A stretch of 64,000 bases of DNA, taken from contig CAWGNT010000017.1 in the NCBI GenBank assembly GCA_963824085.1, positions 324,044-388,043 of the forward strand. Reading direction: 5' to 3'. Source of the DNA: JARRNE01 sp963824085 (lineage in GTDB: Bacteria; Pseudomonadota; Gammaproteobacteria; Chromatiales; Chromatiaceae). Both the position numbers and the translations under genes were made by a program. This document shows, in pieces, positions 37,864-46,650 of the stretch. Below the pieces are notes generated by a model. It had not been told where the DNA came from. It made no database searches and worked only from the letters and a program-made list of their open reading frames with translations. Position 1 is the stretch's first letter; each line of letters begins with the position of its first letter.

Positions 37864-38940
37864 ATGAAAACACTGATTGAACGCCTCGTCCGCCCTGAGG
37901 TCCGGGCGCTAAGGGCTTATCACGTCCCAGACGCGACTGGACTGATCAAGCTGGACGCCATGGAGAATCCCTACGTTTGGCCGGAGGATTTGCGCCGCGA
38001 GTGGCTCGAAGTCCTGCGCGAGGTCGACGTCAACCGCTATCCGGAGCCCCACGCGCCCGGGCTTCAGGCGGTCCTGCGCGATGCCATGGGCATTCCGCAG
38101 GACATGGCGCTGCTGCTCGGCAACGGCTCGGACGAGCTCATCCAGATGCTGGCCCTGACGGTCGCGAAGTCGGGGCGCACGGTCCTCTCGGTGGACCCGG
38201 GTTTCGTGATGTACCGCATGATCGGCCTGTTCGCCGGCATGCAGTACCTCGGTGTGCCTCTGCATACCCCGGATTTTTCGCTCGACGTCCCGGGGGTGCT
38301 CGAGACCATAGAGCGCGAGCGGCCGGTCCTGACCTTCATCGCCTATCCGAACAACCCGACGGGCAATCTTTTCGACGCCGTCGCCATCGAGCGGATCATT
38401 TCGGCATCCCCCGGGCTGGTGATCGTGGACGAGGCGTACGCCCCGTTTGCGGATGCGAGCTTCCTGCCCCGCTTAGGAGAGTGGCCGAACCTCCTGGTGA
38501 TGCGTACGGTCTCCAAGATGGGACTCGCGGGGCTCCGGCTCGGCCTGCTGGCGGGTCCAGCCGAATGGATCGAGGAGGTCGACAAGACCAGATTGCCTTA
38601 CAACATCAACGTGCTCACCCAGGTAAGCGCCGCCTTTGCTCTGCGTCACCGGACAGTGTTCGACGAGCAGACCCGGCGTATCCGCAGCGAGCGCGGGCGG
38701 CTCTTTGCCTCCCTCTCGGCGCTCGACGGCGTGCGGCCCTACCCGAGCGACGCCAACTTCATCCTGCTGCGGCTGCCGACCGGCCGCGCGCCTGCCGTTT
38801 TCGACGGGCTGAAGGCTGGGGGCGTGCTGGTCAAGAACCTGGACGGCGCCCACCCATCGCTCGCGGATTGTCTGCGAGTAACGGTGGGCCGGCCAGAGGA
38901 GAATGACGCCTTTCTGCGAGTGCTGACCGCGGCGCTGTAG
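37864..38940 (+). CDS. hisC: Histidinol-phosphate aminotransferase
   Basis: The 358-residue PLP aminotransferase has LDAMENPY near 32-39, GNGSDELIQML near 82-92, YPNNPTGNLF near 160-169, VDEAYAPF near 187-194, and the PLP lysine in RTVSKMGLAGLRLG near 216-229. It completes the hisG-hisD-hisC set. It converges with phaC over only 24 bp, with no obvious terminator. Confidence 0.96.
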   Translation: MKTLIERLVRPEVRALRAYHVPDATGLIKLDAMENPYVWPEDLRREWLEVLREVDVNRYPEPHAPGLQAVLRDAMGIPQDMALLLGNGSDELIQMLALTVAKSGRTVLSVDPGFVMYRMIGLFAGMQYLGVPLHTPDFSLDVPGVLETIERERPVLTFIAYPNNPTGNLFDAVAIERIISASPGLVIVDEAYAPFADASFLPRLGEWPNLLVMRTVSKMGLAGLRLGLLAGPAEWIEEVDKTRLPYNINVLTQVSAAFALRHRTVFDEQTRRIRSERGRLFASLSALDGVRPYPSDANFILLRLPTGRAPAVFDGLKAGGVLVKNLDGAHPSLADCLRVTVGRPEENDAFLRVLTAAL

Positions 38941-38964
38941 CTCTACGCGCATCAGCGCCTGCTG

Positions 38965-40032
38965 CTACGAGCGCTCGTTCAGCCAGCTCCCGATCGCGGG
39001 CGTGACCTCCTTCTGGGCCTTACCGCTTACATAGATCCCGATGTGACCGCCCGGAAAGGCGAGCTCGGTATAGTCCTTGGTACCGGTACGTCCCTTGAGG
39101 GCCTTGGAGGCATCGGGGGGCACCAAGTGATCCTGCATGGCGTAGATGTTGAGCACCGGGCAGTGGATGTCCTGCAGCCAGACCTCTCGCCCGCCGATGC
39201 GTATTCCGCCTTCCAACAGGCCGTTCATCTGATAGAAGTCCTTGATGAACTGGCGGAAGGTTTCACCCGCCTGGTCGGGACTGTCGAAGATCCACTTCTC
39301 CATGCGGAGGAAGTTCTTGACCTTTTCGGGGTCGTCGAGCAGGTCGACCATGTTGACGTACTTCTGGCCGGTGAGGCTGAAGGGTTTGAGGGACAGGAAG
39401 GTCCAGTTGAGCAGCTCGCCGGGAATGTTGCCCATGGTGTCCACGAGCAGGTCAACGTCCATGTGCTGCACCCAGGCGGACAGCAAGTTGTCCGGGGTCT
39501 TGAAGTCCACCGGCGTGACCATGGTCACCAGGTTGCTCACCTTGTCAGGGTGCAAGGCCGTGTAGCACAGGCTGAAGGTACCGCCCTGGCAGATGCCCAA
39601 CAGGTTGATCCGGTCGATGCCATGAGCCGCGCAGATGTGGTCGACACAGCGGTCGAGATAGCCGTTGATGTAGTCGTCCAACGTCAGAGCGCGATCGGCC
39701 TGGTCGGGATAGCCCCAGTCGATTAGGTAGACATCCTGGCCGGTAGCCAGTAGGCCCTTGATGGTGGAACGGTCCTCCTGAAGGTCCGTCATGTACGGTC
39801 GATTGACGAGGGCATAGACGACGAGCACGGGAACCGGGCTGCGGTCCACGCCCTCGGGAGTCTGATACCGATAAAGGACGAGCTTGTCTTCCGAATAGAC
39901 CGGCTCGCGGGGGGTCACCCCGGTGTCTATGCCGTCTGCATTGAGCAGATTCTCCATGCCTTGACCCAGCTTGCGGCTGTAGTCGAACATCTCCTGGGTC
40001 AGCCTTTCCGGCCGGATATCGATGGGGAACAC
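38965..40032 (-). CDS. phaC: Class III poly(3-hydroxyalkanoate) synthase subunit PhaC
   Basis: PhaC polymerises 3-hydroxybutyryl-CoA into PHB at the granule surface. The start is GTG 40032 with GAGGAG 8 bases upstream, giving exactly 355 residues, the length of Allochromatium PhaC. The lipase-like box is GICQGG with nucleophile Cys148; Asp301 (MQDHLVPP) and His330 (GGHIGIYV) complete the triad. Class III enzymes need PhaE, encoded 304 bp upstream on the same strand. Confidence 0.97.
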   Translation of the reverse strand: MFPIDIRPERLTQEMFDYSRKLGQGMENLLNADGIDTGVTPREPVYSEDKLVLYRYQTPEGVDRSPVPVLVVYALVNRPYMTDLQEDRSTIKGLLATGQDVYLIDWGYPDQADRALTLDDYINGYLDRCVDHICAAHGIDRINLLGICQGGTFSLCYTALHPDKVSNLVTMVTPVDFKTPDNLLSAWVQHMDVDLLVDTMGNIPGELLNWTFLSLKPFSLTGQKYVNMVDLLDDPEKVKNFLRMEKWIFDSPDQAGETFRQFIKDFYQMNGLLEGGIRIGGREVWLQDIHCPVLNIYAMQDHLVPPDASKALKGRTGTKDYTELAFPGGHIGIYVSGKAQKEVTPAIGSWLNERS

Positions 40033-40142
40033 GTGGCTGTCTCCTCGGGGGTTGATCGATCGCTCGGCTAAAGAGACGCTGATCAAGTCAGCGTCTGCCG
40101 CGGGGCGGGACGCCCCGCGGCCAACGAAGCTCAGGATGGATT

Positions 40143-40316
40143 GATAGTCTTGCCATTCGGATGTTCGCGCTTTTCGGGGCCGGGTTGCACCCGCCGTGGG
40201 ACGCCGTCAATTCATCCTGAAGGCTTGACGGCAGCCTCCCTGCTGCCGACATCCTCAGCGGACGCAACCCGGCGCCTCGGTCAAGAAGCGAAAAAGCCGT
40301 GTGCGTTGTGTATATT
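40143..40316 (-). repeat. Dispersed structured repeat, copy 2 (core 40180-40272)
   Basis: This is the reverse-oriented partner of the element at 16845-16937. The core is 93 bp with terminal CCGGGTTGC/GCAACCCGG. In this copy CGGCAGC/GCTGCCG is a perfect 7-bp stem, and CGTCAA/TTGACG forms another. It fills most of the phaE-phaC spacer (40033-40336), which has no gene. Confidence 0.8.
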
Positions 40317-40336
40317 CGGCGCCCTGGATCGCCCTG

Positions 40337-41422
40337 CTATTTCGGCGCGGACCGGCGGCTGTCGGTCTTCTTGTGCACGGCAACCTTCTTTCGCGGGGCC
40401 GGGCGCGGGGCGGGGGTGTCGGCCTGCGCCTTAGCCCCCGAGGCCGGGGGCTGAGGCCGAACGTCCCGCTGGCCTTGCCCAAGGGAGCGAATTTCCTTCT
40501 TCATCGACTCGACCTCGTGGCGGAGGGCCTTCGACTCCCGACGGCTCTCCTGGAGCCGGTCCTGGAGCGTCCGCAGCTCGCTGCGTGTGGGCATGTTCAT
40601 GGCGCCCAGCGTTTCATCCACCATTTCGGACATCCGCCGCTTGAGTGCCATCTGGGCGTTTATCAGCTGTCCGTGAATGCGGGCGTATTCGGGGGTTCGC
40701 ACCTCCTCCGCATAGACTTCCTCGCAGCAGCTGACCCAGGTATCGTAGACGCTGCGCGCAGAGTCGACTGTCTTCTCCTCTTTCGTGAGCTTTTCCAGCG
40801 TCTGGCGCATGCGGTCCGTCGACTTCACGCCCAGGTGAGAGAAGAAGGCGAGGTATTCCTGCAGCGCCTGCTGGTAGGCCAGGGTGCGCCGCACCAAGTC
40901 CTGGTACTGGGACTGCTCTTCCCGCGCATAGCCGAGACCCGGGGCTGAAAGAAATCGGTTTAGGCTTTCCTTTACCTGGTCGTGGGGCATGTTGCGCAGC
41001 AGATCCCCGGGGATCGGCGAGAGGGCGGACGTCATGCGCTGCCAGTTGTCATAGGGCAGCTCCCAGAAGGCCAGCATCTTGTGCAGCGCATCGTCACCTT
41101 GGGCGTAGTCGCCGCCGAAAGCCTTCTGCATATCCGCGAACACTTTCGTGATCGCGTCCCAGCCATCGGCGGGTGTGCCGCTTGCGGTCAGCTCGCTGCC
41201 AAATGTGTCCGCCATCCGGAAGAACATCTTGCCCTGCTGGACCATCTTGTCCATGAAATCCCGGACGGGGTCGGGAGCAGCCGGCGCCAGGGCCTGCCAC
41301 CAGTGATCGAGCGCCCCTTCCCAGGCCGCTGTCTTTGGTGCGTCGAGACCGAGCGCCTTACGGTTCAGGTCTGTCCACTGATCCCAATAGGTCCGCTGCA
41401 GCTGCAGCCAGTCGTCGTTCAT
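40337..41422 (-). CDS. phaE: Class III PHA synthase subunit PhaE
   Basis: PhaE is the non-catalytic partner that activates PhaC. The 361-residue protein (Allochromatium about 357) starts MNDDWLQLQRTYWDQW and is helical. It ends with a coiled coil (ELRTLQDRLQESRRESKALRHE) and a basic Pro/Ala/Lys tail, APRPAPRKKVAVHKKTD, that may contact the granule or nucleoid. It is divergent from phaA, with an operator in between. Confidence 0.94.
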   Translation of the reverse strand: MNDDWLQLQRTYWDQWTDLNRKALGLDAPKTAAWEGALDHWWQALAPAAPDPVRDFMDKMVQQGKMFFRMADTFGSELTASGTPADGWDAITKVFADMQKAFGGDYAQGDDALHKMLAFWELPYDNWQRMTSALSPIPGDLLRNMPHDQVKESLNRFLSAPGLGYAREEQSQYQDLVRRTLAYQQALQEYLAFFSHLGVKSTDRMRQTLEKLTKEEKTVDSARSVYDTWVSCCEEVYAEEVRTPEYARIHGQLINAQMALKRRMSEMVDETLGAMNMPTRSELRTLQDRLQESRRESKALRHEVESMKKEIRSLGQGQRDVRPQPPASGAKAQADTPAPRPAPRKKVAVHKKTDSRRSAPK

Positions 41423-41471
41423 CCTCGTTATTCCTTCGGTGGTTACACTCGCAAACAAACTAGCATGGAAA

Positions 41472-41512
41472 ATTGTGCACTGCAACAAAGCGACGTAGAA
41501 TCTGAATCTCAA
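41472..41512 (-). promoter_or_regulatory. phaE promoter with putative PhaR operator
   Basis: ATTGTGCACTGCAACAA at 41472-41488 occurs again, base for base, at 43814-43830 before phaP. On the minus strand TTGAGA (41507-41512), a 17-base spacer and TTTGTT (41484-41489) form a plausible -35/-10, so the shared sequence overlaps the -10. It also lies upstream of the divergent phaA. PhaR-type repressors are known to bind TGC-rich sites before phasin genes; assignment to PhaR is inference. Confidence 0.7.
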
Positions 41513-41634
41513 GGGTTCCGTGCGGCCGAATCTAGCTCGTGCCCCGTCACGACGCGGGCGTCAGCTAGCCTTAGGTCGAGCCGCGAGCCCTGCGCGTCGT
41601 GCGTTTGCACCCACCAACCAGAGGACAGAGAACC

Positions 41635-42819
41635 ATGACCCAGAACATCGTCATCGTCGCCGCCGGCCGCACGGGGGTCGGGAGCTTCGGCGGCAGCCTT
41701 TCCTCCGTGCCTGCCGTCGATCTTGGCGCTACCGTCATCAAGGCGTTGCTGGAGCGGACGGGAATCGCCCCGGATCAGGTGGACGAGGTCATCCTCGGCC
41801 AGGTTCTGACCGCCGCGGCCGGGCAGAACCCGGCTCGCCAGACCACCCTGAAGGCAGGGCTCCCGGAAAAAGTCCCCGCCATGACGATAAACAAGGTTTG
41901 CGGCAGCGGCCTCAAGGCGGTTCACCTTGCGATGCAGGCGGTGGCGTGCGGGGACGCGGAGATCGTAATCGCCGGCGGACAGGAGAGCATGAGTCAGGCG
42001 CCCCACGCCCTGCCCAAGTCCCGGGAGGGTCAACGTATGGGCGATTGGAAGATGATCGACACCATGATCGTCGACGGCTTGTGGGACGCCTTCAATCAGT
42101 GCCACATGGGCAACACGGCCGAGAACGTCGCCCGCAAGTACGGATTTCAGCGCCAGGATCAGGACGGTTTTGCCGCCGCCTCGCAGCAGAAGACCGAGGC
42201 GGCGCAGAAGGCGGGACGCTTCAGGGAAGAGATCGTTCCGGTCACGATTCCGCAGCGTAGAGGCGATCCCGTGGTCTTTGCCGAGGACGAGTTCCCACGC
42301 CACGGGACGACCGCGGAGGGCCTGGCCAAGCTGCGCCCCGCGTTCGACAAGGAGGGGAGCGTCACGGCCGGCAATGCATCCGGGCTGAACGACGGCGCCG
42401 CGGCGGTGATCGTCACGACCGAAGCCAAGGCTAGAGAGCTTGGCCTCACACCGATGGCTCGTATCGCCGCCTTCGCCAGCGCCGGCGTCGATCCGGCAAT
42501 CATGGGGACAGGACCGATTCCCGCCTCCACCAAGTGTCTTGAGAAGGCCGGCTGGCTCGTCGCGGACCTGGATCTGATCGAGGCCAACGAAGCGTTTGCC
42601 GCCCAGGCTATGTCGGTCAATCAGGAGATGGGCTGGGACCAGGACAAGGTCAACGTCAATGGCGGGGCGATCGCCATCGGACATCCCATCGGAGCATCCG
42701 GTGCACGGGTCCTCGTGTCCTTGCTCTACGAGATGCAGCGCCGTGATGCGAAGAAGGGGCTTGCCACGCTGTGCATCGGTGGAGGCCAGGGCGTGGCGAT
42801 GGCGGTCGAGCGTCCCTGA
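41635..42819 (+). CDS. phaA: Acetyl-CoA acetyltransferase (beta-ketothiolase) PhaA
   Basis: PhaA condenses two acetyl-CoA to acetoacetyl-CoA, the first step of PHB synthesis. The 394-residue thiolase has Cys89 in NKVCGSGLKAV, His in GGAIAIGHPIGASGAR near 345-360, and Cys in TLCIGGGQG near 381-389. It is the first gene of the plus-strand pha cluster. A stem GCGCACCG/CGGTGCGC at about 42848-42878 follows it without a T-run. Confidence 0.96.
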   Translation: MTQNIVIVAAGRTGVGSFGGSLSSVPAVDLGATVIKALLERTGIAPDQVDEVILGQVLTAAAGQNPARQTTLKAGLPEKVPAMTINKVCGSGLKAVHLAMQAVACGDAEIVIAGGQESMSQAPHALPKSREGQRMGDWKMIDTMIVDGLWDAFNQCHMGNTAENVARKYGFQRQDQDGFAAASQQKTEAAQKAGRFREEIVPVTIPQRRGDPVVFAEDEFPRHGTTAEGLAKLRPAFDKEGSVTAGNASGLNDGAAAVIVTTEAKARELGLTPMARIAAFASAGVDPAIMGTGPIPASTKCLEKAGWLVADLDLIEANEAFAAQAMSVNQEMGWDQDKVNVNGGAIAIGHPIGASGARVLVSLLYEMQRRDAKKGLATLCIGGGQGVAMAVERP

Positions 42820-42950
42820 CGGACAAGGAGACCGCAAGTTTGCGAGAGCGCACCGTCGGCTTCAATCCGCCGGTGCGCTGCAGCCCGTGGTCGTGTTGCG
42901 CTGCGTCATCACCGTTGGGCAAGGGGTGGCGTAGACTCCAAACGGATTAC

Positions 42951-43125
42951 CCTAAAAAGAGCAGTTCACCACGAAGAGCACGAAGAAACACGAAGTAAAA
43001 CAACGGCGACATAGGGAATGGGGGTAGATCCGGCTTCACCCTCCACCTGATGGCGCAATTGGAAGTAGCTATTTGAAGCTCTTCGTGTTTTTCGTGTCCT
43101 TCGTGGTTCGACTTCCGAATCTAGG
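42951..43125 (+). mobile_element. 175-bp MITE, copy 1, upstream of phaR
   Basis: The element starts CCTAAAAAGAGCAG and ends GAATCTAGG. It carries direct CACGAAG motifs near the left end and CTTCGTG motifs near the right, making long imperfect inverted arms. ATTAC flanks it on both sides (42946-42950 and 43126-43130), a 5-bp target duplication. A second copy of equal length, with six differences, lies in reverse at 53374-53548. There is no transposase inside, so it is non-autonomous. Confidence 0.88.
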
Positions 43126-43149
43126 ATTACACGCCCAGAGGCCCTCGAC

Positions 43150-43629
43150 ATGAGCAGCGTGCGCACCATCAAGAAGTATCCCAATCGTCGCCTGTACGAC
43201 ACGGAGGTGAGCCGATACATCACCCTGTCGGACGTGCGCGAGCTCGTCATGAAGGGGCAGCAATTCAAAGTGATGGATACCTCCAACGAGGAGGACATCA
43301 CCCGCTCCATCCTGCTCCAGATCATGCTGGAGGAAGAGACGGGAGGCGAGCCCCTATTCACCGCCGACATGCTGGCCCAGATCATCTGCTTCTACGGCGG
43401 GACCTTCCAGGGAGTATTCGCGCGCTATCTGGAGCAGTCCCTGGACCTCTTCGCCAAGCAGCAACAGCAGCTGCGCCGGGCGTGGACAGAGGATCCGTTG
43501 CAGGCCATGACCAACATGGCACGGAGCAACGTGGAAATGTGGGCCAATCTCCAGCAGGATTTCCTGCGCGCGGCGGGCCTAGGCTCGAATAGCATGCGCG
43601 GGGAGCCGGACGAGAAAGCGAAAGGTTAG
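43150..43629 (+). CDS. phaR: Polyhydroxyalkanoate synthesis repressor PhaR
   Basis: The 159-residue protein has the PHB/PHA accumulation regulator DNA-binding domain at the N-terminus (TIKKYPNRRLYDTEVSRYITLSD) and the second domain FTADMLAQIICFYGG. PhaR senses PHB and represses phasin and synthesis genes. The MITE lies 24 bp upstream, and AGAGG is 8 bases before the ATG, so the promoter must lie within or before the MITE. Confidence 0.96.
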   Translation: MSSVRTIKKYPNRRLYDTEVSRYITLSDVRELVMKGQQFKVMDTSNEEDITRSILLQIMLEEETGGEPLFTADMLAQIICFYGGTFQGVFARYLEQSLDLFAKQQQQLRRAWTEDPLQAMTNMARSNVEMWANLQQDFLRAAGLGSNSMRGEPDEKAKG

Positions 43630-43641
43630 CCACCAGCCTTT

Positions 43642-43667
43642 GACGGGCACGCTGCGCTTTGCCCGTC
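43642..43667. repeat. Palindromic repeat GACGGGCACGCTGCGCTTTG...
   Basis: GACGGGCACGCTGCGCTTTG continues CCCGTC. The arms GACGGGCA/TGCCCGTC (with CTGCGCTT in the middle) match the GGGCAAAGCG..AGCGTGCCC family in reverse orientation. It is in the phaR-phaP spacer. Confidence 0.6.
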
Positions 43668-43789
43668 TTATCCGCTGTCCCCCCGATTTCTGACTCCCGA
43701 CCCGCCCGCTGCGCCTCGCCCTCCCTTCTACGCTCGCCCTCCCTTCTACGCTCGGCCACCATTTTTTTCGCCGTTCGTCAATTTCTCTC

Positions 43790-43847
43790 TTGACAAGGCT
43801 ATCTGGCGTCACTATTGTGCACTGCAACAATTGCTGCACTGCACCAA
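43790..43847 (+). promoter_or_regulatory. phaP promoter with two putative PhaR sites
   Basis: TTGACA (43790-43795), a 17-base spacer and TATTGT (43813-43818) form a near-consensus sigma-70 promoter. ATTGTGCACTGCAACAA (43814-43830) overlaps the -10, and a variant TTGCTGCACTGCACCAA follows at about 43831-43847. The first site equals the one before phaE. The layout fits repression by PhaR until PHB titrates it. Confidence 0.8.
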
Positions 43848-43882
43848 TTGCCCGCGACACGAACCTCCTCAGGAGACACACG

Positions 43883-44248
43883 ATGACTGCGAAAGACACC
43901 ATGAACCTGATCAACGAAATGAGCGACAAGGGCTTCGAGCGGCTGACCCTGTTGGGCGACCTGAACCTGCGCACATGGGAGAGGCTGATCGGCCGTCAGA
44001 TGGACGCCATGAGCCTCGCAATGGAGCAAGGCATCCGGCAGGTGAAGCTGGCGACCGAGTCCAAGGGTTACAACGAATTTCTGAAGGGCCAGGTTGAGCT
44101 TGCGAAGGAGACGAGCGAGCGTGCTATGGAAGACGCCAAGGCCAACCTGAAAGTCGCAGGCGAGGTCCAGGCGGAGTATCGCGCCTGGGCGCAGCAGGGT
44201 ATGACCGACCTGTCTGCGGAGCTCCGCAAGGGCGCCCCGGCGGCCTGA
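43883..44248 (+). CDS. phaP: Phasin PhaP
   Basis: The 121-residue helical protein of the phasin family coats PHB granules. Amphipathic segments include TMNLINEMSDKGFERLTLLG and MEQGIRQVKLATESKGYNEF. AGGAG lies 6-10 bases before ATG 43883. It follows phaR and precedes phaB, the order known from Allochromatium. Confidence 0.93.
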   Translation: MTAKDTMNLINEMSDKGFERLTLLGDLNLRTWERLIGRQMDAMSLAMEQGIRQVKLATESKGYNEFLKGQVELAKETSERAMEDAKANLKVAGEVQAEYRAWAQQGMTDLSAELRKGAPAA

Positions 44249-44269
44249 CTGGTGGGGCGGAGTAGCGCG

Positions 44270-45019
44270 ATGAACCCGCAGGCAAGGGTCGCCCTTGTAA
44301 CGGGCGGCATCGGTGGTATCGGAACCGCGATTTGCCAGCGTCTCGCCGGCGATGGATTCCGGGTGGTGGCCAACCATCATCCGAGCGAGCGTGAGTCGGC
44401 GGACGCCTGGCGCCGTGCTCGGGGCGACGAGGGGCTGGAGATCGACACGGCTGCGGGCGACGTTTCGTCCTTCGAGGACAGCTCCCGCATGGTGTCCGAA
44501 ATCATGGAGCGTTACGGAGCCGTCGACATCCTGGTCAACTGTGCCGGGATCACGCGTGACAAGACTTTCAAGCGGATGGAGCGGGACCAGTGGGAGGCGG
44601 TGATCAGCGCCAACCTGAGCAGCGTCTTCAACGTCACCAGGGCGGTGTGGGAAGGCATGCTTGAGCATGGGTTCGGACGTGTGATCAACATCTCCTCTGT
44701 GAATGGTCAGCGCGGACAGTTTGGGCAGGCCAATTACTCGGCGGCCAAGGCGGGCATGCACGGCTTCACCATGGCCCTTGCCCAGGAGGGGGCGGCGAAG
44801 GGGGTGACGGTGAATACGGTCTCCCCCGGCTACGTGGAGACGGCCATGACCCTCGCGATGCGCGACGACGTGCGCGATGCGATCGTGTCGGGTATTCCCA
44901 TGCGCCGGATGGGCAGACCGGAAGAGATCGCCGCGGCGGTGGCCTTCCTGGTGGCGGACGAGAACGGCTACGTGACCGGCGCCAACATTCCGGTGAACGG
45001 CGGCCTGTTCATGCACTGA
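44270..45019 (+). CDS. phaB: Acetoacetyl-CoA reductase PhaB
   Basis: PhaB is the NADPH-dependent short-chain reductase giving (R)-3-hydroxybutyryl-CoA. The 249-residue protein has the cofactor loop VTGGIGGIGTAI at 10-21, NCAGITRD near 90-97, catalytic Ser in NISSVNG near 138-144, and YSAAK near 155-159. It ends GANIPVNGGLFMH. Usually the first loop is TGGMGGIG; here Ile replaces Met. Confidence 0.95.
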   Translation: MNPQARVALVTGGIGGIGTAICQRLAGDGFRVVANHHPSERESADAWRRARGDEGLEIDTAAGDVSSFEDSSRMVSEIMERYGAVDILVNCAGITRDKTFKRMERDQWEAVISANLSSVFNVTRAVWEGMLEHGFGRVINISSVNGQRGQFGQANYSAAKAGMHGFTMALAQEGAAKGVTVNTVSPGYVETAMTLAMRDDVRDAIVSGIPMRRMGRPEEIAAAVAFLVADENGYVTGANIPVNGGLFMH

Positions 45020-45201
45020 CGGTATCTGGTCGGCAAGCGACTGTGGCGCAGGGATGCGCCAATCTCAACCACCACCCTGGTGGTCCCGGATGATCGGAGA
45101 TCGAGAGCGACCCTCTCGTCCTCTCGGTTCGAGGGCTGGCAGAGCCGGCCTACGGACCTACAGAAGTCCTCCTCGTCTCTCTCATCGCGAGAAGAGCGTT
45201 G

Positions 45202-45228
45202 CGCCCGGCACCCGCCGGGCGTTTTTTT
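45202..45228 (+). terminator. Rho-independent terminator after the pha cluster
   Basis: CGCCCGGC and GCCGGGCG form an 8-bp GC stem with a short loop, followed by seven T. It lies 180 bp after phaB and 28 bp from the convergent protease gene. No gene is seen in 45020-45201. Confidence 0.88.
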
Positions 45229-45230
45229 GT

Positions 45231-45256
45231 CAGCCACCAGCCACCAGCCACCAGCC
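45231..45256. repeat. Tandem heptamer array CAGCCAC
   Basis: Three and a half tandem copies of CAGCCAC directly follow the terminator T-run, one base unlike the unit of the 36262-36294 array in reverse complement. CCACCAGCC also occurs alone at 43631-43639. Confidence 0.8.
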
Positions 45257-46399
45257 CTATTCTCTGGCGACCAGGGGTCGTTCGATGGTCGTGGTGCGGG
45301 TCTCGATGCGGTCAGTGCCACGCCAGAGCTCGATATGGACGTTGGTGCCGGGGCCTGCCTCGGCGACCGCATCGACCAACTGCTGGGTAGAGGCGACGGT
45401 CCGGTCACCGACGCGAGTAATCACGTCCCCCGGGCGCAATCCGGCGTGCTCGGCAGGACTATCCTCCAGGGTCGAGGTGACCAAGACGCCTTGGGCAACC
45501 CGCAAGCCGAACGAGTCCGCGAGCTGGGGCGTGACGCTGCGCCCGACAATGCCGATCCACCCGCGCACCACCCGGCCGTTTTTCACCAACTGATCCGCGA
45601 CCTTACTGGCAAGGTCTGTGGGGATCGCGAAACCGACTCCCTCGGAGCCGCCGCTCTGCGAGTAGATCGCGGTGTTGATGCCGACCAGCTCACCGCGCGC
45701 GTTGATGAGTGCGCCCCCGGAGTTCCCGGGGTTGATGGCCGCGTCTGTCTGAATGAAGTTCTCGATGTTGCTGATGCCGAGTTTAGTGCGTCCGGTGGCG
45801 CTGACTATGCCCATCGTCACGGTCTGGCCGATGCCGAACGGATTGCCGATGGCGAGCACGACGTCGCCGACGCGCAGGTCTTGAGGCCGACCGATGGGGA
45901 TGGTAGGGAGGCGTTTGGCGTCTGCCTTGAGTACCGCGACGTCCGTCTCCGGGTCTAGCCCGACCACCCGCGCGTCGAGGTTCTTGCCGTCGGCGAGGAC
46001 GACCTTGATCTTCCGGGAGCCCTTTATGATATGTCTGTTGGTAAGGATAAGACCGTCCCGAGAAAGGATCACCCCCGAGCCGAGGCTAGTGTATGGATGG
46101 TGTCGCGTGCGCTCCGGCAGGAACTGGCCGAACTGTTGCTGCAGGTACGGATTCCGAAAGGCGAGGGATTCGCGTTCTGTGGCAACCTTGGTGCTGAAGA
46201 TGCTCACGACGGCCGGGGCCGCGCGGTTGACGGCCTCAGCGTAAGAGGCGGGTCCTGCCGCGGTGACCCTGTCGCTTGTGGCCGCGCGCAGACCAGCGGC
46301 CGGGTGGAGCCGGGGAATGACCCAAAGGGCGGCGATCACGCAGCTCGCCCCGGCGGCGAAAGCGCCGAGCATCCAGGGCCATGCAGTGCGTCTCGACAT
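45257..46399 (-). CDS. degS: DegS/AlgW-like periplasmic serine protease
   Basis: The protein has one N-terminal membrane anchor (AWPWMLGAFAAGASCVIAALWV), a trypsin-like domain with His123 (TNRHII), Asp153 (PETDVAVLK) and Ser227 (NPGNSGG), and a single PDZ domain (GVLVTSTLEDSPAEHAGLRPGD). One PDZ and a membrane anchor fit DegS, which cleaves anti-sigma RseA, rather than DegP. ATG 46399 gives 380 residues; ATG 46417 is an alternative and neither has a good Shine-Dalgarno. Confidence 0.88.
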   Translation of the reverse strand: MSRRTAWPWMLGAFAAGASCVIAALWVIPRLHPAAGLRAATSDRVTAAGPASYAEAVNRAAPAVVSIFSTKVATERESLAFRNPYLQQQFGQFLPERTRHHPYTSLGSGVILSRDGLILTNRHIIKGSRKIKVVLADGKNLDARVVGLDPETDVAVLKADAKRLPTIPIGRPQDLRVGDVVLAIGNPFGIGQTVTMGIVSATGRTKLGISNIENFIQTDAAINPGNSGGALINARGELVGINTAIYSQSGGSEGVGFAIPTDLASKVADQLVKNGRVVRGWIGIVGRSVTPQLADSFGLRVAQGVLVTSTLEDSPAEHAGLRPGDVITRVGDRTVASTQQLVDAVAEAGPGTNVHIELWRGTDRIETRTTTIERPLVARE

Positions 46400-46650
46400 A
46401 GGTGCGTAAGTTATCATTCCGCTGTTGGGCTTGCATGCGCTTCCTGGATCGCCAGATCCGGTCTCCGACCATCGCGAAAGCATTGCGAGCACCGTTCGGA
46501 GCCTTGGTCGCCAGGTTCAGCCCGGCAAGAGTCCATCGGTACGCATTCCCGGGTGCTTGGGGTGCACGAAGCGGCCCACTTGCGGCGGACCGCCGGCCTT
46601 TCTAAGCGCCTCTGCAAGAGCGAAGCCTAACCATACGAGGCAACATCAAT

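Noticed and set aside
42848..42878. Hairpin GCGCACCG/CGGTGCGC after phaA as a terminator
   Set aside because: There is no T-run, so it is not called as a rho-independent terminator; it may still stabilise the mRNA end.
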